The translations under genes and the position numbers were made by a program. Positions 8,812 to 18,075 of a stretch of 20,825 nucleotides of DNA are shown in pieces (positions within the stretch are counted from its first letter, which is position 1; each line of letters opens with the position of its first letter). Source of the DNA: Lactifluus volemus. Its lineage: Eukaryota; Basidiomycota; Agaricomycetes; Russulales; Russulaceae. The notes under the pieces are model-generated. The model did no database searches and was not told the DNA's origin. It saw only the letters and a list, made by a program, of their open reading frames with translations. Location: positions 1 through 20,825 of the forward strand of contig WTXI01000511.1 in the NCBI GenBank assembly GCA_022376515.1. The letters are read 5' to 3'.

Positions 8812-11793
8812 TTAGCGAATGAGTAGGGTATGAAGAACCGCGAGTGCACACGCCATCCCAACCACCATGAACCCGATGTAGTAGCTTGAAGGGTTTCCTT
8901 GTACTGTCGCGGACCATAACTGGGATATATAGAATCATAAGAAGTGATAAACGGGGACAGAGAGGGCCATACATAACCGCCAAGAAGAGGCCCAAAGCCT
9001 CGCGCAAGAGAGACTATACTCTGTGCGACCCCATTTGCGACGCCTACAACTTGGGGAGGAGACACTAATAAAAGTGACTTGAGTTTTCCAACAAAAAGGG
9101 AGCAAACCGATACCACATACTGTAATTGAGGAGAATAGACACCGAGGTGAATGTAAAGGTCGCGCCGCAATACCGCACGGCCCTGTAGAACGAAGGAATC
9201 TGATTTAGAAAAAATTGTATGACAAAAAGTATCACGCGTACGTGCTGATGATCAAAGCTTGCGTAGGATATCGTATCATAAGCAGAATACACGAGCGAAC
9301 GAAGATAGCACTCACGAATCATGACGATAAGACTGCTACCGCCTTCAGGGTTAGCGAGCATACGATACAGCGTCACAGTGACGTATCCTGGAATGAATAA
9401 GAGGGTTCCTAGGCGAAACATGGCAAGGTGCGAGAATCGTCCTCTGGGAGGTCTAGGCCCAAGAGTGGTCAAACGCTTGAAGGTAGCTCAAGCACGAAAA
9501 GTGGCAACTTACCCCATGTTTCTGAAGGTACAGATGTCAGAGGGTGTGGCTAATCAGATAGCTCGACGTACGGGTACAGGTAAAATTGGAACGCAATTTG
9601 AGCAAGACACATCAACGCTGCTGTGGTCGTTGTTAGTAAAACAAAACCAAGTCAGGTAAGTTGGGCCTACTAAGCTGCGCAAAGTCTCCTGCGGTAAGGC
9701 CTAACCCGCCCGATTCATACTTCCTGTGGAACCCGGTCAGAGTCACCTGGCGTACAGCGGTGAATCGCTCACGATACGACGTAGGTCAAAAATATCATGT
9801 CATGCGAGGTGGTATGTAGGGCAAGCCATCCATACTGGAAGATGATCGCCAACGGCAGCTGGCTCATCAAACTTGGCTGCAGTCCTTCCACGTTCGGGAT
9901 ATTGTCTGTGCCTTCCTGTGCTTCAGGTGCGTTCAGCAGTCTCTGTGCCTCAGCGACGGCGGGGGGTGTCTTCACACCGGGATGGGCAAAGATGGCAGGG
10001 ACGGTGTTAGAGAAACGACGAGGCGGCGTAGCCGCTTCAAATGGTTGTCCGGGGGTCCCATATTGTAGCGAAGGACGACGACGCTGTGGTGACTGGGACG
10101 CTTGGTGTTTAGGGGACGAAGGGCGACGGAACCGCGACGCGTGGGAGCTACGGCGTGTATCTGGCGAAAACGGGCCGGCAATACGTTTGCCTCTGTCAGT
10201 GGCTATGTCTTCTGTGCCAGTAGTAGGAAGATTGTCGTTCGGATCATCACCATCGACCTCAAAAACGCTTTCATAAGGGCCTTCCATTTCCGTGTCATCG
10301 CTCTCGAACACTTCCTCATTGTCGACATTCATCGCAGCGGCAACCCACAAGTCCGCAATGTTCGTGACCGCGTTTTCATTTGCCATGAGCAGGCGCTGGG
10401 CGAAACTTAGTTCACTATCCGTTCCGAAGCTTCGCGGGACGCCCTCTCCAGCGAGAGCGGTGGTCATGTTGCTCGGGCGGCGGCGAAAGGTAGTTTGGCT
10501 GCCTCGTCGATACTCTGCACCAGATAGATTGCTCCCCAAGCGCGAGCGGAAGCTGACGGCTCTCATGCCACCACCATAGCCATATGCATATCCGTCTGCG
10601 CGACTGGTGCGGGGGAAGGGACGATTGGCAGAGGGAGACTCGGAAAGTGAGACGGCGGTAGAGGAGGTTGGGTCTGGTACGCGACTTGCAAAGACACCTG
10701 AAAAGGTGCGTGATGCCTTGCGGAGACCTTCGTATAAGCTTGCTTTGCGTGGCTGAGTGTCCACCGGAGAGGAGGGTAGAGATTCCTCTTCTGGGATGGT
10801 CTGATGTATCGCATCGGTGAGCTTCTCAGGTGGTAAACGGATAGCGCCTTCACGTGGGCCGCCATCCGGTCCGAGGAAGAGGGAGAGGAAAGCACCTGTA
10901 AAAGTGACCGAGGCTGCGATAGTTGTGGGGAGTAGGTAAGGATATCGCACGAAAAGGGGAATGTTTCCAAAAACATGAGGCCACTTTTGAGCAGGAGATT
11001 CGACTAAATCATATATCAATTAAAAAAGAAGATTCTAGAAAAAGAAAATAGAGCGACTCTTACATGCACCGCCGATAATCGCACCTGATACACCTCCAAG
11101 ACCCCAAGAAAAGCCAAGAATGGCATAGGCCCTTCCTTCATTGGTTGGGTCGGAGATAACGGTGACACAGCTACGAGCAACGCCGATTGCTCCGGCAAAG
11201 ACGCCCTGCATCAATCGAATCGCGATGGCTTGTTTGAGTGATGTCGAAGTACCAAATAATGAGCATGTAAGCGAACTTCCAATAAGTGACACAAACAACA
11301 CCAGTCGTTGTCCATGTTTCTCCGCGACGGTGGCCCACAGGAGCGAGGTGAGGAACTGGGTGAAGAAAAACATGGAAATAAGAAGTCCAGTGTAGAAACC
11401 AACGTCAGATCCGTCTGAAAACTCGTCAAAGCCTTGGACCATGAAGAGTAGAAAGGGCATCGAAACGTTCGCGGTCAGAAATTCGCCGAGGAGGGTGATT
11501 GACAGGACGGCCATTGCCATCTTGGGAAGGGGTGTAGCATAGGTATCTCCTGGTTGCTGTAATGCGCTGGGTATGAGAGGCCTTTCTTCAGGAGGTGGAG
11601 GTAGTGGAGCTGGGGTACGCAAAGGGGAAGCGTCGCGGCCATCTGCAAGTGAACGATGTCGGGATAAGATACTAGGATGGCGAGAAAGGATGTGTCGCAA
11701 CGGGGATACGCTCGTTCTTGGTCTTCCTGTTTCATTTTCAGGCTGGTCGCTAGGACCAAAGACCCTTGGCTGTCTGGGCTCTACGCGAGACAT
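8812..11793 (-). CDS. Major facilitator superfamily transporter with a long central loop
   Basis: Predicted 12-helix membrane transporter, 828 residues, of the fungal DHA1/ZIFL1-like group (relatives of yeast YCR023C); the substrate cannot be told. Exons in transcript order: 11793-11064, 11003-9773, 9723-9671, 9620-9572, 9521-9513, 9452-9316, 9257-9242, 9182-9121, 9064-8973, 8919-8812. Helices 1-6 follow a TPLPKMAMAVLSI entry; the helix 2-3 loop WATVAEKHGQR is the MFS motif A region. Residues ~289-625 form a Ser/Arg-rich loop with an acidic patch (ESDDTEMEG) before helix 7 (LPLAIIFQYGW). The helix 8-12 motifs FYLYPNMGPPRGRFSHLAMF, AVRYCGATFTFTS and SPPQVVGVANGVAQSIVSLA appear only when the micro-exons of 9 and 16 nt are spliced in. 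The start is ATG 11793; the frame stays open upstream but has no further ATG. Plasma or vacuolar membrane placement is unknown. Confidence 0.9.
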
Positions 11794-11883
11794 GGTTGAA
11801 GAGAGTAGAGCATTGATGTTGATAGCGCCTCGGTCACGTATCTGGTCACGTATCCCACCTGACCCAGACAAAGCAGTCGGCTA
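11794..11883. promoter_or_regulatory. Compact 90-bp divergent promoter region
   Basis: The transporter ATG (11793, minus) and the formyltransferase ATG (11884, plus) are separated by 90 bp, which must contain both 5' leaders and core promoters unless transcripts start inside the neighbouring gene. A direct repeat ACGTATC(T/C) (TCACGTATC..GTCACGTATCCC, ~11833-11856) lies in the middle. No TATA box was seen. Shared or antagonistic regulation is inferred from spacing only. Confidence 0.5.
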
Positions 11884-13216
11884 ATGCTGCTCAACTCGCT
11901 CACTCTTGCAAAGCAACGATTTAACATTCTTTATTTTGGTCGTGACGAGTTTTCATGTCGAGTCTTCGAAAAACTTTACTCTGCCACAGGTTGTTCATCT
12001 CATTTCCCCTTCTCTCTCTACTCAGCATCCTCTCTCTCGGTAGATGTATGGCAGAATCTGATCATTGCTACCCAACCAGATCAAATGATCGGTAGAAAAC
12101 GCGATGTGCTTTCTGTTTGTCGGTACCCTTTCTTCCTCCGCAGTTACCATACCTTCTCACCAAGATATATATATTCATAGCTCCACTAAAGCGATTGGGT
12201 CAAAAACTCAACCTTCCCGTAACCAGCATTCCACATGTTAGGTCTGAACTCAAAACGTGGAAGGTAAAAAACCCCTCAAAATCTGCAAAGACATTTCTAA
12301 ATTCTGTTTTTTTCAGCCTCCATCACCGTTTTATCCACTCGTTGGTCCACCTTCCTCGAACCATCTCCTTCTCACCGCATCTTTCGGCCGCATCCTCCCG
12401 TCCAGCCTCCTTGCCCTGTTCAAACCGACGCACACCCTCAACGTCCACCCATCCGCTCTACCAGCCTACCGAGGCCCTGCACCTATCCAGCGAGCTATCC
12501 TTAATGGCGAACGTGACACCGCAGTCTGTGTTATCGAAATGAAACGTCGAGGTGGTATCGACGCTGGCGATATCCTCGGTCGTCTTCCCGTCGTACGATA
12601 CGATTCCCCCCCCCATCTTTCGTGACGTGCTGAAAGGGGTTTAACCACCACCCCGCCCCGCCCCCAGTAGACCATCCCACCCGACATCGCCTATGAACCT
12701 CTACGCGACATTCTCGCCCAAAAAGGCGGAGATCTCCTCGTCTCCATTCTCCGCTCCATCCTGACCGGTACCGAATCTCCGCCTGTCCCACAAAGTCCAC
12801 TCACGCCTTTGACACCACACGCCTCGTTCATCACCCCAACCGACTCTCAACCGGATTTCACTCGCGAATCCTCACAGGACATCGTCAGACGTCATCTCGC
12901 CATTTCACATCACAAACCTCTCACCACCTACTTTGTCGCCGCAACGCGAACGGTACAGTTACACGACCCGTCTGTCGTCTTTTTGCAACATGCACAGGAT
13001 ATCGTTCCCCTCGAACCAGGTTCCGCCAGCTATTATGGCCCGTTGAGATCCGTGGTCGTGCGTTGCGCGCAAGGGACGATTCTCCGCGTGCCGATGCTCA
13101 AGTCGGAGTTTAGGTCGCTCTTGCCGGCAAAGTCGTGGTGGGACGGGATTCAGCGGCATTGGAAGGATGACAAGGGGTGCATCACGTTCGCCAATCCTCC
13201 TCCCCGTTTTTTGTAA
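11884..13216 (+). CDS. Mitochondrial methionyl-tRNA formyltransferase
   Basis: Transfers a formyl group from 10-formyl-tetrahydrofolate to Met-tRNA for mitochondrial translation initiation. Exons: 11884-11989, 12044-12118, 12181-12263, 12317-12592, 12671-13216, giving 361 residues, close to the usual fungal length. The fold begins FNILYFGRDEFSCRVFEKL; the catalytic triad is recognisable as Asn130 and His132 in LNVHPSALPAYRGPAPIQRA and Asp170 in GIDAGDI. The C-terminal domain carries LRDILAQKGGDLLVSILRSI and SQDIVRRHLAISHHKPLTT. The short MLLNSLTLAKQR leader lacks acids and would suit a mitochondrial presequence. The intron 4 acceptor must be the second AG (12670), because the first would put TAG in frame; that intron holds a run of nine C. 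No breaks found. Confidence 0.92.
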
Positions 13217-13534
13217 TTCACACATTTGATGTCACCCTCACATGGTTGGATCGACGACTGTTTTAATAAAATATTTTTGCTAGCCAAGTATTAGAGACAC
13301 GATCGGTCCCGGTCGCATAGCTCGACGAAGCGTGATTGATGAACGCTTTCGAATTTATCACTGTCCGAGGTCATATGGAAATGTGCAGATCTGCTTATAT
13401 ACGGATCAAGGCGAGAGCGCCAGGCACCCACGGACAGGTCCATGTGTAGGATGACACTGTTTAATTTGACCATATCAATACACCACAACTAGATCTCTTT
13501 TTATCCTACAGGACAGCTGAGCCACCGGTAGCCC
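13217..13534. other. Convergent 3' region with poly(A)-like signal
   Basis: Lies between the stop codons of the formyltransferase (plus) and the Ser/Pro-rich gene (minus). AATAAA at 13265-13270, 49 nt after the formyltransferase stop, is in the right place to be its polyadenylation signal. The 65-codon minus frame at 13291-13488 has no recognisable features and is not called a gene. Confidence 0.5.
13265..13270 (+). terminator. AATAAA poly(A)-like signal
   Basis: A canonical hexamer followed by an AT-rich stretch, 49 nt past the formyltransferase stop codon. Fungal poly(A) signals are loose, so position is the main argument. Confidence 0.45.
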
Positions 13535-14988
13535 TTAGTCAGATCCTTGCTTCAATCTCACACCCTCCTCAACCCTGTCTTTATTCCTGCTCGCCTTTCC
13601 TAGGAGCACCTTCATTTCCCCCTTCACCCTATTCAATACACTCGCCTTCTTGTGATTGCTTGCATCGGAATCGCTGCTTGCCCTTGCTTTCCGCTGTGCA
13701 GGAGCTAACACCTTTTCCCTCTCCTGCTCTTTCGGCCGTGTCTGTTCTTCCGCAGTGCGGGACTCTACTCCCTTGGAACCACCCTGACTCTCACGACTCT
13801 GCGTCACTTCTTCTGTCTCAAACGCTTCCTTAGATTCCGGTTCTGTGGGAACATTCTATACAAAATGAGCATTGATTCAGACCATAGGCGACTGAAATTG
13901 CTTACCTTCCTATCTGCTTGCTGATCATCGCGTTCTGAAACTTTCTGGTCAGACTCGGGATTTTGTGGGTCAACCCGCCGGACTTGGGTTCCCTGGCTCG
14001 TGACGCCCAACGCTCCAAAGCTTGCGGCAGGAGCCCTGCTTTCTGAAGGTGCGGCCGTATCCTCTGTGCGCTCCTGCGACAGAGCACTGGCAGCTGCGGG
14101 CCCTTCTGGAGCCGCGCCGGGCTCTTCGTCCGCAGGATTTGCGACTGAAGTCTCACTTTTAGATCCGGGGAGTGGCCCTACGCCGTCATGGCGCTCACAA
14201 GGATGCACACCAGTACTCTCTTGAGAAGGCAGGGATAAACCAGCTGCCGCCGCCGCCACCGCCACTGCTGCTGCTGGCCCGGTTTTGCTTGCGGATGCCA
14301 AGCGTTCGTCCGGCAGCTTTGCGACAGAACTCTCGCTTCTAGATCCAGGGAGTGGCCCTACGCCATCGTGATGTTCAAAAGGTTGCACACCTGTGCGCTC
14401 TTGCGAGGGTAGAGATACAGCAGCCACCCCTGCCCCAGTTTTGCGAGCAGATGCTGAGCGCTCGTCCGGCAGCTTTGCAACAGACGTCTCGCTGATGGAA
14501 CCAGGTAGTGGACCAACGCCATCATGGTGCTCTCCCGGCATGACGCCCTCCTTCTCCATAGACGGTAAGGAAACCGGCTTCGCACCCGCTGACGGCAAAA
14601 ACCAGCAATCAATATAAAAAAAATCACATTTGACAAAGGACGACATACTCAGGTAGCTAGCAGGCCCGGCGGAAAGATAAGATATAGTCGGCTCAGAGGT
14701 GCCCTGTCTTGCAGCGGATGTCGACCCTCTCGCTGGAGTGGTGTCACTGTCCTCGCGAGGATAAGCGCCAGGTATGTCGAGGCTAGGGGTGCCGGGTATG
14801 GAGGAAGCTGTCTGTGGCTGGGGTTGTGTTAAGTGAGGAACCGTATTGGTCGTCGTCTTGATCGGAGGAGTCTGGGTCCCGGAACCAGGGTCGGGATTAT
14901 TGGGGTTGGGGCTGGGGCTGTCGGCACGGTGGGGAGGCAAGTGGGAGTCTATGGGGGGAGTAGGTGGGAGTTGGGCTAGGGAGGACAT
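13535..14988 (-). CDS. Ser/Pro/Ala-rich protein with HDGVGPLPG repeats, function unknown
   Basis: Exons in transcript order: 14988-14649, 14588-13906, 13855-13535; 447 residues. The N-terminal part (MSSLAQLPPTPPIDSHLPP) is Pro/Thr-rich and probably disordered. The middle holds three copies of a module S-L-P-S-x-E ... E-H-H-D-G-V-G-P-L-P-G-S ... S-V-A-K-L-P-D-E-R. The tail is highly charged and ends in a basic helix VLNRVKGEMKVLLGKASRNK followed by DRVEEGVRL. I recall this combination of GVG-LPG modules and KVKGE-KV-GK tail from uncharacterised basidiomycete proteins, but no function is known to me. No signal peptide or membrane span. ATG 14988 is the first true ATG of the frame and has A at -3. 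The last intron (13856-13905) joins the charged tail in phase 0, which supports the model. Confidence 0.78.
14122..14571 (-). repeat. Three tandem coding repeats of 38-60 codons
   Basis: Units lie at 14571-14416 (52 codons), 14415-14236 (60 codons) and 14235-14122 (38 codons, tail degenerated). Each begins SLPS and contains HDGVGPLPGS 15-16 residues in. The second unit carries an alanine/valine run (AAAVAVAAAAA) that lengthens it, probably by codon-repeat slippage of GCN triplets. The third ends NPADEE where the others have KLPDER. Confidence 0.85.
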
Positions 14989-15252
14989 GGTCAACGAATT
15001 CAAAAAAAATGGGAGGCCCCTAAACGTAGGCCTTCATCTGGCTATTTGAAGCATTCCATTCGTGGGCCCAACAGCGGGGACAGAAAACGTCATAAAGTGA
15101 GCTCCACTCTGATTTCGTCATCAGAGACGATCATCTGAGTGCGGGTCCATCCTTCGATGACTCTTAAGGCTAAATCAGATCGGAATCGGCGATCGTATAA
15201 ATTACACTTCTACGAGCATGAGGAAAGGAAGAAACGAATAAGGTAATATCAA

Positions 15253-16897
15253 CTAATAGGATATGTTGCACCCAGCAAGTTCCTGCGTAGAGGACATGTC
15301 ACACGACCCTCCGCGGCATTGCTCAAATGGAAGAGGCCGCAGCACAGACAAACCATCAAGGGGAGCGAGATACGCGTCGTTGTCCAACGCAGGCAAGCTG
15401 GTGGGGAGATTCAACTGCAGCACGTCATGAAAAAGCGCGCAATCTTCTGGTTGACGTTCGTGCGGAACCGAGCTGGTGTACTCTTCATGGGTACTCGACG
15501 TCATCTTGAAAAACACGTAAGTCACTTTGCTCTGTGCTCAGGGGACCTGCTTACGGATTCTGCGCCTGCCCTTTGTAGAGCCGCGTAAAAGGCTGAATTT
15601 TCCTCGCCATTGTATTGTGTCGACAGTTGGGGAAGCCCTAAACTGCACACGTCTGGAAGACCCGACTCCATACGAGGTACTCTCAGCGGGGTTCGGAATG
15701 AGGTAGGGTGGCTCTGACATGGTACCGGATTCCTGTTCGGACCCCCCACACGATCGTGCCATTTAAGGTGCAAAGCAAGACCATTTGGAAGTTGAAAATC
15801 CCTGGGGCAGAGGGGCACGCATATAGTGGCTTTTGCATTGATGGAGCTGCGACTATCGCAGATGGGCCGGAAGCCTGTGCCCTTTCTGGTACGACCTGTG
15901 TAGGCATCACTGCTGCTGAGGGATTACGCCCATGCTCTTCTAACCCCGAATCAGCTCCTATTCGAGAAGTAGACGCAACTAGGTTTGACGTGGCTATATG
16001 ACGCGATGGAACCTGGATAGAAACCGGCGCCAAAGGGAAAGTCGGATAATAAGATGTTTGCATGCGTTGCTCGAGTCCGATCTTCTGAGGGGTCGATGTA
16101 GCGTAGGTGTATGGGTACGAGAGACGGGGCGGGTGAATTTCAGTGCTCATGGGCAAACGAAAACAGGTATCTTCTGAGCGGTACTCTGAGCGGTAGGCCA
16201 CCACAGGTCGAGGGGCAAGGAGGCGGTCACGACTATCGATCGTTCCTGAACAGGGAAATGACGGAGGTGGGTCTTCACTCCGTTGGTAGTCCTCAGCATA
16301 GAAAAAGTCGGCATTCCCGTATGGTATATCCAGTCTGAATTCGTACGCAAACATTTCTTGTGGACCAGTGGCGGGAAACGGAACAGCGGGAGGGGACTGA
16401 ATCCGGGCACGTTTTGTGCGGTACTTCTTTTTCTGCTCGGGAGAGTGTGGGCGCTTCGTTGTGGGCCTGACACTGTCTAAATAGTCGGGGCTATTAGCGT
16501 CGGTGGAGTTCTCAAGAGAAGGGGGAGTAGTATGGGATGGGTTCATTGCGGCGAATGGGTTGGCACGGAAAACATCCATCATATGGCAAGGTACACCAGT
16601 AGACCAGCGAAGATCGTCAAGCTCACTCTCGTCAACTGAAGGAAGAGTTGGAAGTACGTCGGAAGTGTTCATATGAATAGGCAATGCCGATTGCAGTGAT
16701 TGCGACGCGTCTCCTCTCCAGGCTCTGATGGATGAAATGGTGGAAGAAGACATGGAACCGGGTGAAGATGAAGGTGAGTTTTCGGGGGATGGGGGAACGG
16801 GGCCTGTACGATTCGTCTGGATAAGATTAAACGAAGGGTGTTCCCCATCATTAGGCGAGAAGTTAAAAGTAGTAGTATCTGCAGGAAGGTGGAACAT
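15253..16897 (-). CDS. C2H2 zinc-finger protein, split by an apparent 1-nt loss
   Basis: Likely nuclear DNA-binding protein of about 531 residues. Exons in transcript order: 16897-15555 and 15504-15253. The first 360 residues are Ser/Pro-rich with a basic nuclear-localisation-like stretch (KRPHSPEQKKKYRTKRAR, 148-165). In the first frame the protein runs ...KPLYACP and then becomes nonsense ending near 15683. Changing frame by one base at GGGG 15812-15815 (CCCC on the coding strand) gives C-P-L-C, then FQLPNGLALHLKWH: a C-x2-C-x12-H-x3-H finger. The new frame stays open and joins exon 2 in phase 0, so the shift is almost certainly not the ancestral state. Only one finger is visible; the C-terminal ~150 residues are not recognised. 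Target genes unknown. Confidence 0.75.
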
Positions 16898-18075
16898 TGC
16901 AGGCCTGAAAGGGAAGATGCTGTAGATGCAGGGACGAGAGGGTATACTTAAGCGGATATCCGGAAGTTAACCGCGGACTGGGCTCTGTACCAGGTGTATG
17001 CGCTAGGGGGAATTAACTTTATGCCGCAGGAAGTTAATTTCGTACCAGGTGGAGGAGAGAATTTTGATCTTCTACGATTGATCAGCCAGTGTGGTCTTTT
17101 ATTTGACTCGCACCAAGAACACGGTCATGGCGCGATGAGTGCCAGTGGCGCAGAACATTAGGATTCCAAAACCGAGTGAAGGGTACGTGCTTGTCATGAT
17201 GCTGATACCTGTTAAAAAAAAGAAATTCCATTTTGTTGGCGCTCACTCCCCGGCAATTCTACAAGTCAATCAAAGGGACCTTGGAGTGCCAATCGGGCCG
17301 AGACGCTTAGCGATGCGCCACTGAGCTGTCAGAGATACCTAGTAATAGAGGAAAAGGGCGGCAAACTGCGGCCGGGTTCACGAGGATCACACAGGTAAGC
17401 CTTCCTCAGATGACGCATTATGAAGTTGTTAGGCACCACTGGGTTCTTCCATTGGGTACACTGATGGAGTTCCATCGCGACATAGCAAATGTTGAAGAAT
17501 TGTCAAGGCGAATCCAAAACTAGGGCCTGAAAGCGTCGATTAGCAAAACAGTGTCCATCGAGGAAACACCATTAGCCACGGTGCCGATAGGAGTAACTTT
17601 TCCCCGTAGTGCGATGGTGTTCTGAAACGATCTATCAAGAAAGAAGAGGGGTAAATTCCGTGCCGAAAAAAAAAAGAGAGACGTATTCCACCGAAGAGCA
17701 ATTGTGTCCGTTCTAGAAGCAGTCACATATAACTGGAAGTTTGGAGTGGGCGGTGCGTAGATGGAAGAAGTACCGATCTTTAACGAAAGGGTCGTCGGTC
17801 CTCACGGCAGAGCTGCATGTCATGATGTGATAGGAAAAAAGTTGAAAATGTGCTGTCATATACGAGATGGAAGGGAAAGAGATAACCTCATCACAATTCG
17901 ATCAAGATCTGCGAGCCTCATACTCTCAAGCCATATCAGAGGAGAATCCAAAAGGGTGTTCAGTGAACCATCATCAGAAGGTTCCCGTACCATGCTGCCC
18001 ATGTGGATGGCAGTTTGATGACATAATATAGCGCATTATCCGGGTAAATGCTTGCGCGTGCAAAATTTCGAGGTC
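16898..18075. other. Divergent intergenic region, no firm gene
   Basis: About 1.18 kb between the zinc-finger gene (minus) and the Pwp2 gene (plus), expected to hold both promoters. Two frames were examined: 68 codons minus at 17520-17726 and 85 codons plus at 17761-18018. Neither has a known domain. On the minus strand, plausible donor/acceptor pairs around 17700-17880 could link short frames, so a small unrecognised or decayed gene is possible. Close to the zinc-finger start is a cluster of AAGTTAA and GTACCAGGTG motifs. Confidence 0.45.
16964..17051. promoter_or_regulatory. Repeated AAGTTAA / GTACCAGGTG motif cluster
   Basis: AAGTTAA occurs at 16964-16970 and 17031-17037 on the plus strand and at 17013-17019 on the minus strand. 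GTACCAGGTG occurs twice, at 16987-16996 and 17042-17051. In both cases GTACCAGGTG lies to the right of a plus-strand AAGTTAA. The cluster sits 67-154 bp upstream of the zinc-finger start codon, where transcription-factor sites would be expected. The factor is unknown. Confidence 0.4.

Noticed and set aside
8402..9007. 201-codon minus-strand frame overlapping the transporter 3' end
   Set aside because: The last transporter exons occupy 8812-9064 in other frames with clear family motifs; this frame reads through their introns.
9183..9241. An apparent one-base loss in the transporter near CCC 9181-9183
   Set aside because: Using the later acceptor CTACAG gives a 59-nt intron and the in-frame sequence LIISTAVRYCG.
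9797..10276. 159-codon plus-strand frame
   Set aside because: It is antisense to the low-complexity loop of the transporter and has no domain.
11794..11871. Longer N-terminus for the transporter beginning at 11871
   Set aside because: The codon there is TTG, not ATG, and the first ATG of the frame is 11793.
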